In this document: piece after piece, positions 47,331-60,417 of the stretch
Layout of the letters: each line of letters begins with the position of its first letter
Numbering within the stretch: the first letter of the stretch is position 1
The notes under the pieces: generated by a model
The model's database searches: none
Told to the model about the DNA's origin: nothing
The model's input: the letters and a program-made list of their open reading frames with translations, nothing else
Assembly (NCBI GenBank): GCA_016081115.2
Contig: JABTTQ020000674.1
Coordinates: 124,029 to 188,028, forward strand
Source of the DNA: Rehmannia glutinosa
Lineage: Eukaryota; Streptophyta; Magnoliopsida; Lamiales; Orobanchaceae
Direction of reading: 5' to 3'
Length of the DNA: 64,000 bases
Made by a program: the position numbers and the translations under genes

Positions 47331-50300
47331 CAAGTGAACATTGCTTCTTGCTGAGCTCTAGATCAGGTTCTTACACCATCTCTAACATCTCCAATAACTA
47401 ACTCTGGTGGATGGTCTCTCAGCCATCTCACATCAAAGTTGGAGTAAGTAAGTTGGGTTCGGCCGTCTTTGCCTATGTTGTCTTGAACGCTGTTCATCTT
47501 CATTCGATTGTTGACTCTCCATTGTCTTTGAGATTCAACTATCTCATCTTCATCTTGGTTGATTGCTCTTACTTGCCTTCAACATAGGAACTCTTTCGCA
47601 TAGTTGGTTGATTCGAACTTATCGCCTAACTCTTTAATGTCTTCTCCACTCACATTAGGTTCATCAAAACCACATGGATAGACTCTTCGTGACCATAGTC
47701 CTCTTATTCATTGAGTATCCTAAAAAGATACCTTCATCACTTTAGCATCAAAAGCCTTCAAATTATCTTTGCCATTGTTGTGGACGAAACATTTATATCT
47801 CGAATATCTTGAAATACCCAACGTTTGGCTTTCTCCATGTCCAGATTTCATAGGGAGTCTTTGTCGGGCTTGTCTATTAATCATGCATCTATTTTGAGTA
47901 TAAGATGCGGTGTTGATAGCTTCACCAAAATCTTTTAGGCAATCCCGTCAAAGCTAACATGGTCCTTGCGGCTTCCTTGAGAGTTTTGTTCCTTCTTTCC
48001 TACTCCATTCTCTTTGTGGAGTTCTTGTCGCAGATAACTCATGAGCAATACCATTTTCAACACAAGATCGAGTTATTATCCCATTGACAAACTCGGTTCT
48101 CTATCGACCTTATCTTTATAATGGTTTGGCTCTTTTCATTTTGAACTCTCTTCTTCACCGGTGAGGTAACTTCAGTAAAGTTTCCTTCTTTTTGCACATA
48201 TATCTTGAATAATCATCCACCACCACTAAAGTGTATTTCTTTCCATTTATGATGGTGGTTCAACAGACCAAATAAATCCATGTTCAACAGATGCAATATC
48301 CTTGTTGAAGAAGGATTATATTTCTCCTTAAATGAAGATTTGATCTGCTTTCCCCTATGGCATGCATCACATACACTTTCCTTCTTATACACCGAGTCCG
48401 GCAATCCTTCCACAAGATGACTCCTTGCAAGCTTGTTGATTGTCTTGAAGTTGGATGACTCGACTTTTTTGTGCCACACCAACTTGATTCTACTCTTTCT
48501 TTGCTAGCGAGACAAGTGTTTGGTGTAGCAAAGAGACCAATCTACCACATACATATTCTTCTTCGTTGATCCTTGTAGCACTATTTCATTTGATTCAAAG
48601 ATCCTTGATTCGGCACACTCCCATGTTGAATCCAACATTGTAGCCTTTATCACAAAGTTGACTTATTTTGAGAAAATTAAAGTTGAGTCCTCAACATAAG
48701 CAACATCTGTGATCTCTAATCCATTCTTCTCGATGAATCCAGTGCTTTTTATTTCCTGGAGCTTCATTTCCTCCAAATATAACTTTGCGCCTCTAATCTC
48801 ATTGAATCTTAACAGATTTTTCTTGTTTCCTATCATATGTCCGGAACAACCACTATCCATGTACCAGGTTCCTTGGCACTCACTGTTCCTTGAACCCGCA
48901 ATCAAGGAAATTAGTTTTTAGATACCCATACTTGCCTGGGTCCAGAGGGGTTAGTCTTTGTAGGATGATCCAACCAACCTATAGCCAAATGATTTGACTC
49001 TAAGAGGTTGCCATCTATTTGTGCCATAATCATAATTCACTTTGGCAAATTGCTTGGGGCTTTAGGTACATACAACTATCTCTTTTGTCTGTATGCTTGT
49101 GTGTGTGTTTTAGTAATTGCTTTCATTGGGCAGTTGTGATATTTTTGAGTGTAGTGCCGGGTGCATATGTGTGCTGATGATAGCTCTTTTGCCTTTGGAA
49201 TGACCTTTGCCGAGATCTAGGTCTTTGCCATTTAGGCTTGTATTCCATAGGTCTTTGCTGATATTGCACATTATTCCAATCAACTTGGCTTGGATAATTT
49301 CTACCATTCCCATCATATGTGTTTCTTTGATAAAATTTCTGGGGTTTTTGGTAGCTCTGTTTATTCTTCACAGAGAGTACTTTCTATTTGGAGTTTCTTT
49401 GAGGAACTCTTTGGATTTCTTCTCACCGCCCTCTCAAAGATACTCAACTGGCTGTTTTCCTTTTCCTTTATATCCAAGGCTAGTTTGTTTGTGGTTGTGC
49501 TTTGGAGTGAATGTGGGTGCAACATTTGGTGTTTTGGATTTTTGAGATGTTTCATTACTTGAAGATCCTTTTTCCAAAATCACTCTAGGAGTTTGACTGT
49601 GTACAAAGGAATTCGATCCTATGCCTGTCCAGCTCCACATCTTTTTGACTCATGATTAGGTCATCCAATGATTTAGATGCCTTTGTTAATCATGCATCTA
49701 TTTTGAGTATAGCATGTTGTGTTAATGGCTTCACCCAAAATCTCTTAAGTAATCCGACAGGCTAAGCTAACATGGTTCTTGTAGCTTCCTTGAGAGTTTT
49801 GTTCCTTCTTTCACTACTCCATTCTCATTTGTGGAGTTCTTGCATCGATAACTCATGAGCAATACCATTTTCACCACAATATCGAGTAATTATCCTATTG
49901 ACAAACTCAATTCCTCTCAGGACCTTATCTTTATAATAGTTTGGCTCTTTTCATTTTGAACTCTTTTCATCACCGAGGTAACTTCACGTAGGGTTTCTTT
50001 TTGCACATGAAGATTGTCCATGTATATCTTGAATAATCATCCACCACCACTAAGGTGTATTTCTTTCCGCTTATCCGATCGGTTCAACAGACCAAATAGA
50101 TCCATATGCAATGATGCAATATCCTTCTTTGAAGAAGGATGACTAGCTTATCCTTAAATGAAAATTTGATTTGCTTTCCCATCCGGCATGCATCACATAC
50201 ACTTTCCTTCTTGTACATCGAGTCTAGCAATCCTTCCATAAGATGACTCCTTGCAAGCTTGTTGATTGTCTTGAAATTCGGATGACTCGAACTTTCTTGT

Positions 50301-51447
50301 GCCACGTACCTAACTTGATTCGATGACTCTTTGCTAACAGACAAGTGTTTGGTGTAGATTTACCAATCTACCACATACATATTCTTCGTCATTTTGATCC
50401 TTGCGGTACTATTTTATTTGATTCAAAGATCTTTGATCCGCACACTCCATATTGAATCCAACATTGTAACCCTTGTCACGAGTTGGTCGATGCTTAACAA
50501 AGTTGAAGTTGAGGCCTTCAACATATGCAACATCCGTGATTTCCAATCCATTTTTCTTGATGGATCATGTGCCTTTGATTTCCTCCGAGCTTCATTTCTC
50601 CAAATATGACTTTTGCACCTATAATCTCCTTGAATCTTGACAGGTTTTTCTTGTTCCTGTCATATGTCCGGGAATGACCACGGTCCATGTACCAGGTTCC
50701 TTAGCTTTTCGGTTGTTCCTTGAACTCGCAATCAAGGAAATAAGTTTTTAGGTACCCATACTTGTCCGGGTCCCGAGGGGTTAGTGTTGTAAGATGATCC
50801 AACCAACCTATGGCCAAATGATTTGACTTTAAGAGGTTGCCATCTATCTGTGCCATAATCATAGTACATATTAGCAATTTGCTTGGGGGCTTTAGGTTCA
50901 TACAGTTGTCTCTTTTGTCTGTATGCTTGTGTGTGTGTTTTAGCAATTGCCTTCTTTGGGTAGTTATGATATTTCTGAGTGTAATGCTTGGGTGCATATG
51001 TGTGCTGATAGTAACTCTTTTGCCTTTGGAATGACCTTTGATGAGGTTTAGGTCTTTGCCATCTAGGCTTGTAATCCATTGGTCTTTGCTGATATTTCAC
51101 ATTGTTCAAATCAGCTTGGCTTGGGTAGTTTCTACCATTTCCAATATGTGTGTTTTTCTGATGAAACTTCTGGGGTTTTTGGTAGCTTTGTTTGTTCTTC
51201 ACAGAGTACTTTCTATTTAGAGTTTGCTGAGGAACTTGGTTGGATTTCTTCTCAGTTGTCCTCTCAGCATACTCAACTGGTCGTTTCCCTTTTCCTTTGT
51301 ATCCAAGGCCAGTTTGTTTGTGATTGTGTTTAGGAGTGAATGTGGGTGAAACATTTGGTGTTTTGGATTTTTGAGATGCTTCATTGCTTGAAGATCCTTT
51401 TTCCAAAATCACTCTAGGAGATTGACTGTGCACAAAGGAATTGAATC
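47331..51447 (-). pseudogene. SIRE element 2 integrase, protease and gag tail, present twice
   Basis: Two collinear copies of one segment. Copy A: integrase with FKTINKLARSHLVEGLPDS and CDACHRGKQIKSSFKEKY (HHCC zinc-binding part) at 48482-48213, and protease with CQGTWYMDSGCSGHMIG at 48905-48663. Its gag tail with KPQKFYQRNTYDGNGRNYPS is at 49371-49123. Copy B: CDACRMGKQIKFSFKDK at 50344-50084 and the gag tail at 51433-50732, a long clean frame. The functional order would be gag tail, protease, integrase once only. Both integrase copies are frameshifted. Confidence 0.88.
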
Positions 51448-51515
51448 CTATGCTGTTTTATCTCCACATTCTTTTTGACTCATGATAAGGTCATCCAATG
51501 ATTTGGATGCCTTTG
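47877..51515 (-). repeat. 1.81-kb direct tandem duplication
   Basis: 'ttaatcatgcatctattttg' starts copies at 47877 and 49686 (offset 1809 bp). Copy A ends 'gatgcctttg' at 49685 and the equivalent point of copy B is about 51515. Content and order are the same throughout. Confidence 0.88.
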
Positions 51516-53082
51516 TAAATGAGGCAATTACATTTTTAAGATCATTTTCTCTCTTTTCTACAGTAGCTATCTCTGCTGATAGTTTAGCATTTTCAACCTT
51601 CAGCTCTGTGTTCTCATCAACTATGTGACTTAGAGTACTCAGCTCCTTAGTCAGCTGTGAGTTTTGGCTTTGAAATGGGCCGTTTTCCTCATTTAGAAGT
51701 GTGTGTGAGTATTTGATGTGCTCAAAGTCTTTCATCATTTTGCTTAATGAATCATAAAGATCGGTGGGTGATGAAGTGTGTGTATCACAATCACTATCAC
51801 CTGAATCTGAATGAGATGAGTTAGAGTGTACCTCATCTTCTTAGTCTGGTTGATCTTGTTCTTTAGCCATAAGACAGATCATGGCTTCTTCTTCAAAATC
51901 ACTTGAGTAGTCAGTTTCACTACTCTCTAAGTTTGCTACTTCTTTAGATTTAACTGTCTCAGCAGTTTCAGCAGCCAACATGGCTTTCTACTTTTCTTGT
52001 CTTCTTTCTCTGAAGACCTTTCTTTCTTCTTCATTCCTATATTTGTTGATTGGTGGATAGGAACAACCAACTGCAAAATGTCCTGGTTGTCTGCAGTTCC
52101 AACACAGTTCTCGGCTCTTTGATCACTCTTTTCGTCCTGGGTTATCGGCTCTCCGATATTCAACCCTTTGATGTTCGATTCTCTTGGGTGGCCTTTTTCT
52201 TCCTTGACTTAGAGGAGAGTTGAATGTCTCCTGGAGGTTTCACCCTTGTTTCTTTTATAGTTCTTATTGAAGAACTTGTTGAATATTTTAACCATTAGGG
52301 AAATTTTCTCCTGGCCTATGGCTTCTTTCGGTTCAGCTCTCTTTCTATCCTTGATTATCAATGCAGTTGTCTTGGGTACAGTTGTCTCCTCTTGATCTTT
52401 TCTTCTCAGCTCAAACTCGTAGGCTTTGAGGTCTAAGAATATCTCATGATTGGATGTTTTTGAGAGGTCCATTGAATGTCTTAGAGCCATAGTCTTCATT
52501 TCCCATTCAGCTGGAAGGCTCCTTAAGATCTTCATACACATCTCCTTTTGTGTGTATTCCTTTCCTAGAGCTGAAAGCTCATTTGTTATCTCAGTGAATC
52601 TTGCATCCGGCGGATCCATATATTCTCCTGCAAACATTTTGAAATTTTCAAATTTTTGAACAAAGAACAAATAATTTATTTTCTTTAATTTGCTCGATCC
52701 TTCACAAACTAAAGTTAGTTTATCCTGCATTTCTTTTGTTGTTTTGCAGGATTTGACTTTATTGAACATTGCTTTGTCCAAAGTTTTGTATAGTATATCA
52801 TTGGTCACATTGTCCAAGTTGTATCTTTTCCTATCATCATTTGTCCACTACCCTTGGTTTTTCAACCAGGGCTGGTTTTTCTTCAAAGAACTGAACCTTC
52901 TTCTCCTTCACCGCAAATGCTCTCCTTCTGATTGTGTTCACTTTGAATATTTGCAATGGTCTATCCTCTATCACAAGCCATATTTCATCGTGTAGAGCAG
53001 GTAGATGAGCCTGCATACGAATTTTCCAGTCATTAAGTTCCTCAACAGTGAACATAGAAATGCGTGTCAAATTTGCTTCCAT
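51448..53082 (-). pseudogene. SIRE element 2 gag, mostly open
   Basis: Begins MEANLTRISMFTVEELNDWK (start 53082) with MQAHLPALHDEIWLVIEDRP, the N-terminal gag block. Then LDNV-like sequence, ILYKTLDKAMFNKVKSCKTT, KINYLFFVQKFENFKMFAGE, RSLPAEWEMKTMALRHSMDL and FNKFFNKNYKRN down to 52209. A CCHC zinc knuckle CWNCRQPGHFAVGC lies at 52065-52106. A coiled-coil-like stretch (SQLTKELSTLSHIVDENTEL, AKLSAEIATVEKREND) occupies 51738-51448. It would form the particle and bind RNA. A few frameshifts separate the blocks. Confidence 0.9.
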
Positions 53083-53194
53083 AATAATAACTTTGCTAAA
53101 AATGAAAGATTTTAAAAATACAAGTGTTTGAAACCTTTTTGAAAAGATAGAGATCTAGTTCAGTAACCAGTGCGGAAGGCTCAATGAACCAACC

Positions 53195-53206
53195 GCTCTA
53201 ATACCA
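53195..53206 (-). other. Primer binding site of SIRE element 2
   Basis: Minus-strand TGGTATTAGAGC lies 2 bp from the 5' LTR and matches tRNA-iMet TGGTATCAGAGC at 11 of 12 positions. Confidence 0.88.
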
Positions 53207-53208
53207 CT

Positions 53209-56200
53209 TGTAGGTCCCAAGGGGTGTAAGTAAGGTTTAGAAGGGGGGGTTGAATAAACCTTACCAACTTTTCGATTTTAGTCCTTTTAAAATCTTACGA
53301 GTTAACACAAACAAATTTGAGTCCTCGAGGGACAACTAAGTTGTGTTAGGAAATTAATTTTTAGATTTTGATGAATGCCATGTAAAACTTAGAATAGAAA
53401 GTTGGCACCCCATTTTTGTTGTAAATTGCATTGTAATAGATAGGGTTGGTCGAAATAGTGAGTTAAGTCGCCTACGCCGAGAATATGCAAGAAGTCAATC
53501 GAGAATAGAAGAAAGACTCATTGTGAGGCGGAGTGTGGCAAAAAGAAGAGAAGACAGAACTCGATCAAGGTGCGGTGAGATGCACGGTGAGTGAAGTGCT
53601 ATCAAATCAACTCAAGATAGCCAAGTCTCAAGTTGAAGTGACGGATGAGTCATCCAATGATTGGAAGTCGACTCAAGTCACTTGGGAAAGTCAAGGAAAT
53701 GAAGGCAAGTCGAGATAATCGAAAGAGATCCGTTGCCAACGTAAGTCAAGAAAATTACTTAAACAAGTAATACTTCCATATCGCTTTCTTAAAGTGCTCG
53801 ATCCCAGGGAAGCGTGCAAAAGGAATAAACCAATGGGAAGCTCGCACCTATGTCAAAACTCAAAAGTCAAGACTCATTCATACGAGGAAATGTCAATTCC
53901 AAGGATCGCAACAAGACAAGCCAACGACCACAAGTGTCTTTTAAAAATTAACATATCTCTTCAATGGGCAAATTTTCAAAAGAACACTATAAAAGGCCGA
54001 GAAATCTATTTGAGAAAAGGTTACCTTGTTACCTGGAACTTTCAAGCTATTATTCAAACTATAACCTACTCAAGTCATTCAAGTTCAATCCTCAAGCCTA
54101 CATTACGAAGGAAATCAATCCAACACTCACTGTGAAGGAAAGACGACTTCAATCAGTTGAAGAGGAAACATTTGAAGAATCAAGGGGTCTACATTCCACA
54201 AAGGATTGTAGAAAGGTTCAAGGTCGAACCAGTCTCAAGTTTTTGGAGGGCTTCGTGATCAAATCCAAGAAGCTTGAGCAAGTGGGTCAGTAGTAGCAAA
54301 GCGGTTGCCCTATGAAGAAGCCGAGTCGCACGAGAAGCCGGGTTGTGTGACCAAGGCATCTCCAGATCGAGTCCCAAAGGATCAAGTCGGTTTGTGTGAT
54401 CAAGATTTGCAGACGGATCGATAACCACTTTGTACATTGATCAATACTTAGTGGATTCCTCCAGGAGTTGGAGAAGAGAGGAGTAGAAGAATTACCCCAT
54501 CTTCGAACCTCTATAAAATTTATTGTGTCATTTACATTTCAGCACTTTAATTTTCGCATATTATTTCAATATTTACCTATAAATTTGCTATCCAATTGAT
54601 AATCAACAAAGTGCTAAAACCAAGTATTAAAACAAACTTAAACCAAATTCAAGGGTGTTAAGTCTTCCATGAAATCATATCACGGTCAAGTTAAGTTTTA
54701 GACTAAGCGGTGAGTTATTCTATCAACAACTCGATCAGTCCGTTGAGTGCCTAACTCTCTTTGGTTAACTAACTTAGTTGTCCATCAAGTATTTGTGAAG
54801 TATTAACTCGAACTTTTAACAGACTAAATCGAAAAATTGGTAAGGTTTATTCAACCCCCTTCTAAACCTTACACTCGCACTTTGGTTATTTAGCGAGTTA
54901 GCCACTCAACGGACTCGATAGAGTTGTTTATAGAATAACTTAGTTGTTTAACCCGAACCTTAACTTGGATGTGTTGGTTTTATCGGAAGACTTAACACCC
55001 TTGATTTGTTTTAAACTTGTTTTAACACTTGATTTTAGCACTTGGTTATTAATTAGTTGGATAGCAAATAAGTTTATCAAACAGATATAAAGTGAGTATA
55101 CGAGTAAATGTAAATGTCTTTGAAAAATAAATGACACAATTGATTTTTATAGAGGTTCAAGATGGGGTAATTCTTCTAATCTTGTCTTCTCCAACCCCTG
55201 GAGGAATCCACTATGTAAAAGATATGTTTACAAAGTGGTCATCGATCTAGAGACAGCCTTGGCCACACAGCTGGCTTCTCTTCCTACTCAGCTTCTTCAC
55301 AGGACAGCTGCCTTGCTACTTCAGCTCACTTTCTCAAGCTCTTGGATTTGATCACGAAGCCCTCCAATAACTTGATACTGGTTCGACCTTGAACCTTCCT
55401 ACGATCCTCCTTGGATGGTAGACCCATTTTGATTCTTCAAAAGTTTTCTCTTCAACAGTTTGAAGTTGTCTTTCCTTCACAGCTTTGTGTTGGATCGATT
55501 TCCTTCGAGTTTCAGGCTTGAGGATTTGCTTGAATATACTTGAGAATATTTCCAGTTTAACAGCTTGAATATTGCTTGCTTGTTCGTGGTTCAGGTAACC
55601 TTTTCTCAATGAAATTCCTCAGCCTTTTATAGTGAACTTTCAAAAATCTGCCTGATTGAAGAGATAGCTGATTTCAAAAGTCACTAGTGTTCGTTGGCTT
55701 GTCTTTTCTTGGTCCTCAATCTTGAGATGTAGACCCTTCCTCGTATTAAATGAGTTTGTAGCTTTTCAGGTTCTGACACGAGGTGTAGTGCTTCTCATTG
55801 GTTATTCCATTTGCACGCTTCTCGCGATGAGCACTTTAAGACTGGCAACATGGAAGTATTACTCATTTAAGTAATGTTCTTGACTTCTCGGCAACGGATT
55901 CATTTCGATTAACTCCTCTTGGTGCCGTTTGTCTTTTTCCCAGGTGACTTGAGTCCGCTCCAATCATTGGATGACCGATCACCACTTCAACTTGAGACTT
56001 GGCTTCTTGAGTTGACTTTGATCGACTCTTCACACGCTTGTTCCTCACCGATACATCTTGATCGAGTTCTTGATCTTCTATCTTGGCCATACTCGGTTGT
56101 TTCACAAATGAGTCTTCACTTCGATCTTGATTGACTTCTTGTATTTCGGGCGTAGTCGACTTGACTCAACCTTTTCCATCCCTATCTATTACAATGCAAA

Positions 56201-56282
56201 TCACAAGAAAAATTTGGTGCCGACTTTCTAGTTTAAGTTTTACATGGCATTCATAAAAATCTATAAAATAAATTTTCCAACA
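53209..56282 (-). repeat. 5' LTR of SIRE element 2, interrupted
   Basis: The LTR sequence at 53209-53343 continues at 54881-56282, ending CCAACA. The 1.5 kb between is another LTR of the same family in plus orientation. Removing it leaves about 1.54 kb, in line with the other LTRs. Confidence 0.85.
53344..54880 (+). repeat. Nested SIRE LTR, plus orientation, end truncated
   Basis: Starts TGTTAGGAAATT and runs in order through the whole LTR to 'aaaccttacactcgcac'. It lacks the last ~15 bp (expected ...CCCCTTGGGACCTACA). No internal sequence adjoins it. It is probably a solo LTR inserted into the LTR of element 2 and trimmed at its end. Confidence 0.8.
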
Positions 56283-56604
56283 AGGAGATTACCTATATAA
56301 GCGAGAAGTAATGGCCGCTTCAAAGAAATGCTTATGAATCTAAGGTATGGTCCAGGGCGAAATGGATATAACGTGAGAACAACAAGTGTTAGAATTGTTA
56401 TTGTGTAAGTATTGTTGTCTCGGTTTACACAAACGGCTGAGTAGTTCAAGACATCGTGTCACTAAGCAGCTAGTAAATCCGATAGTATTTTACTAAAGCA
56501 GGTTCAAAGCCACAAGCTACATATCCAGATGCAATAACAAATTCGTCGAGACTTTCAAGCTTAATCGCATACACGCATGCATTAATTTCATTCATGTGAG
56601 GGAT
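56283..56604 (+). mobile_element. 3' internal piece of a second W element
   Basis: Reverse complement of the family 3' internal sequence at 4751-5080. It ends in a purine tract 'gtgaggga' (56596-56603) immediately before the LTR. The start coincides with the end of SIRE element 2, which truncated it. Confidence 0.75.
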
Positions 56605-57712
56605 TGTTGGAATTTGTTTGGTAAAATGGGTGTTGACCCGATTTTAACCAAATAATTAAGTGGTTTCCATTAGTGAAAAATGGAATTAAATTATTTGTAA
56701 AAATTCTACAAATAGAGTAGATGAGAATATCATTTGAATTTCTCAAAACCAATTCCGGGTGAATGAGAAATTAATGCTAGAAGTTTGCCACTTAAAATTA
56801 GAAAAAGGTATGGAAAATAGAAAATATGGGGAAGGAGAAATGCTCCATCCCACATAGGAAGAGGAGACAAAGTTTGGTCACTTTATAAATCCCAAGTTGG
56901 ACTTATGGGTTTGGGCCTTTGAGGGCACCCAAGTTTTTAAAGGGGTGAGGACATACATGCTTGTAGATTTAGTTCAAAGCACACGCGCGCGCCCCGCTAC
57001 CGCCCGCCAGCCCAGCTCGGTCCGGGTCGTGGGTCGCGGTTCGTGGGCTTCGGCTTGGGCTTCAAGGCCGTTATTCTTTTTGGACCAAAAACCTTTAAAA
57101 TTAGTTAATTAATTTTTAAATTAATTAATTAAGTTTCCAACTAAAAAGTGTTAACATCCGAAAGACGGGCGGATGCACTACGCGCGCGTCGTCGTAAGGC
57201 GTCAAGTTGAAACTTTGTCATATCGTTCGCATCCAAGCACGGGCACACGCATGGACCGTGCGCCAGGTCATGCGTCGATGTGAAAGTCTGAACAGATGCA
57301 CCTGTTCGCTGTAAACATGTCTTTTCGAGCCAAAAGACATGATCCTTCCATACGGGCACCTGATGCCTATAAATTAGAATCCCCTGCAGATGAAAATACA
57401 TACGAAAAACACAAGATATCAACCTAATAATCTGTCATTGCATTAGAGCATATTGACATTACTTCCCGTTCAAAGCTTGAAAGTTTCATACACCTTTTGT
57501 TGTTCGTTGTAGTTTCGAGTTTACGAGTGCTGTAAATTCAAAATAGAAAAGTCGTTGTATCTTAGGGACGAACGAAACCAAAACCGTAAGCACTTTGTAT
57601 ATGAGGCGTTTTTATCTTCTGATCATCGTATCTAACACAGCCTCGACTAAGCCGATATATCCAAACACTTAGTCGTTTTCTTAAACAAGAAACCTTCCAT
57701 TTTTATCCAACA
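56605..57712 (+). repeat. 3' LTR of a second W element
   Basis: 1108-bp LTR, TGTTGG...TCCAACA, with the W-family GC-rich core near 56980-57050. The polypurine tract on its left fixes it as a 3' LTR in plus orientation. Confidence 0.85.
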
Positions 57713-58742
57713 CTTTTGTATACTCACAATCGCTCAATCGATGAAGGTGCCGCTAAGAAACTAAAGGACTAATATATGTACCCTCAAAAATAATTAAGAA
57801 GGTGTCGGTATGAATACTATTATGCAAAGATAGAACCTCCTAAATAAAACGGCATCAACATAAATGAGCCTTTTTGAATTCAAATTGCATCAAGTAGGTT
57901 TAACCAAGATTTTTCTTGTGTTGATTGTGATGTTGTATTAGACCTCTCAAAACAAAGCCGAAGAAGCGTTTGCCAACGGGTTGAAAAAGTCTATCATTCA
58001 TTCATTTGGAAGCGATACCCTTACCCAACCCAATCCACCAGGGGCCATAGGCAAAGCGACACGGCCAACCCATAACTACAAAAAAAATAAAAAAGAATCA
58101 CAATTCAACAATCAAATTAACGTTTTTTTTACAGGAACAATGAAATAATCTTTCTTTGAAAGGGGAGAGAAAATAGATTGTCCTAGAAATGGATGGTGAT
58201 GGGGTACCCGAATTTGCTCGCCTAATAATACGTTGATTGGCCACTTGGGCAACATCTGAATCCCAGAACAATTAAATAATTAATTCAATAAAACTAGGTG
58301 ATAAAGTGCATAAGAAATTTGAAATTATAAAGTTCAAATTGTAACAAAATCTAAAACACTATAAAGACAAACTTAATAAGTTAATAAAAATTGCCACATA
58401 TAAAATTGAGCACAATTTTGCAAAGAAATAGCTTACTCGTTTCTCAAGAAGTGATTGGAAACAAGCTAAAGTATCAATTGTGTTTAATAGGAATTAGATT
58501 TAATCAAATTTCAACCAACTTCGAGTAATGTAATTGACATATTGAAACGACATATGATGCTTATGTGTTTGGCAACCTATTTCTACTTTGACAGATGGTA
58601 TCAAGAATAAAATATCATTTTTAACATGAACGTATTCCCATAATAAAATTGTTTTTAAAACTTTTTTTTATGCAATATTGATTGGACTATTCAAATTATA
58701 TTAATATGCAACTTGACTTTATCTACTATATATCCAGCATTA
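57713..58742. other. Spacer with a weak candidate coding patch
   Basis: No established gene. A minus-strand patch at 57998-58255 can be read as two short in-frame exons (separate entry). Otherwise AT-rich. Confidence 0.4.
57998..58255 (-). CDS. Possible two-exon gene fragment, unrecognised
   Basis: Minus strand. An acceptor-like 'gattcag' is followed by 41 codons (58255-58133) reading MLPKWPINVLLGEQIRVPHH and on to KKDYFIVP. A 57-bp GT...AG segment rich in T before AG (58132-58076) comes next, then 25 in-phase codons (58075-58001) reading LWVGRVALPMAPGGLGWVRV, SLPNE and a stop. Both boundaries are phase 0. A 57-bp intron is shorter than plant introns usually are, and I recognise no family. 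It may be the tail of a real or decayed gene, or chance. Confidence 0.18.
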
Positions 58743-59467
58743 GAGACAGGGATGGAACCAGAAAATAAAGTTTAAAGGAGACAAAATTTATTTTTTCTTA
58801 AATTTAGTGGATAAAGAGGTATTTTTATTTGGGTTATTGATTTTTTAGTATCGACCTATAGACACTTTGTTGGTTTGGTAATCGATATTTTGGAGTTACC
58901 AATTTAGTACTCATACTTCACATTTTTTTATATTGGTACCTATTCACTTTTAAGGACATTTAAATGCCCCCAAGAAACATAAGTATACTCAAAATAAATT
59001 TTTGAGTATACTTATTTAAATTATAAAATCAATTAAAATTTTAATTAATTTAATTTTTTTAAAAAAGAAGTTTCTAATAATATTAATGAATTTCTAGGAA
59101 AAATAAAATTAATTACATTAAATTAGTAAATTAATAAAAATAAATTAAAATTATTGAAAAGAAAAATTAGTTTTGTTAACTAATTTTAAAAATTAAACTG
59201 AAATTAAATAATTTAAAAATTAAAATTAAGATAGTGAATAAGAAAATTATAGCAATTTTTTATTAATATATTAATTTCTAATTAAATTTTTAATTGAACT
59301 TTCAAAAAAAAATAATTTAATTTATTTTATTTTTTACAATTAAGAACTTAATAATTTAATTTAGATAATAATAAGTTATTTCTTAATTAAATTTATTTTT
59401 TAAATTTAATAATTCTAATTAAAACTTAAATTATTAACAAAAATTTAAAAAATCTTGGGGGCATTTT

Positions 59468-60315
59468 TGTCACTTCCCAATTTTTTGTTATACTATAAAA
59501 TAATACCAATAAAATTACATCTCCACATATTCCTTAGCTTATACTCGACAAGAGCTATTATCTAAAGTACAAATAATTAAAAACCATAAATACAATGGAA
59601 GTCTATGAATACATACAATTTTAATAGAGTTGCAATTAATTTATCTTTACAAAATATTTTAATGTCATGAAGTTCACGAAATAGCTAATGCCATGAAATT
59701 TATGAAATTATTAGCAAAACTAATTTCTTTAGGAAAATGACATTTTACCCACTTTTTTAGTTGGATCTTCGTTTCAGCGGGAACAATCAAGGCACTAATT
59801 CTTGCTAGGATCAATTCCGACAAATGACTCTTAGAGACGACTCACGATGGTGATTTACTACGAGATCGTAAATGCGAATATGTAATATATTTACAAATAT
59901 GAAAAAGAATCAAGTTTTTTTTTTTTTTGATATCCGAATGAATCAAAAACAATAGAAACATTCTATTTATAGTTTCAAAAAGTTTCTAGCCGCACAGCGC
60001 CGATGCAATAGAAGCGGTACCAAATCAATTTAGCTGCCAAGAAGCAGATTTCTTGATTCCGCAAATCAAAAAAATTTGCTGGAAGTAGGGTCGCCCGACA
60101 TCTTTGCCGATAAATTAATAAGCGAGGATGTTGCATACCGCTACATAAATTAATAAGCGGTTGCCGCATACCGCTACTAAAATTAATTAAATAAATTCTT
60201 AATTAGCAACAATATCATAATTAATATTTAAAAAAATGAAATTTTCAAAATCTCAACTATTCCATTATTTCCACCGTGATTATATTACAGAGTTATCCGG
60301 AAGTGGGGTGTCACA
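59468..60315 (-). repeat. 3' LTR of the non-coding element
   Basis: 848 bp, same order throughout as 61508-62337, with local differences near 59980-60110. Confidence 0.9.
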
Positions 60316-60417
60316 CTCTCCCCTCCTTAAAAGAATTTGGCCCCCAAATTCCTTCCTAGAATAATTGCGAGTCGAAATGATACGACAACTGATCAGCGAT
60401 AAAGAATGGTTCCGTGT

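Larger units (their letters stand above)
45842..56282 (-). mobile_element. SIRE-type Ty1/copia element 2, 3'-truncated, internally duplicated
   Basis: Minus-strand order: 5' LTR (53209-56282, with a nested LTR), PBS, gag, protease and integrase (present twice through a 1.81-kb tandem duplication), reverse transcriptase and partial RNase H. It stops inside RNase H at 45842, so the third ORF, polypurine tract and 3' LTR are missing. Its gag and RT are the best-preserved frames in the window. It is the same family as element 1. Confidence 0.9.

Noticed and set aside
49207..49562. Plus-strand frames of 90-112 codons, hydrophobic
   Set aside because: Antisense shadows of the gag tail of SIRE element 2. 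The hydrophobicity comes from reversed Lys/Gln/Asn codons.
53339..54885. Target duplication around the nested SIRE LTR
   Set aside because: The right end of the LTR is truncated, so the flanking bases cannot be compared properly.
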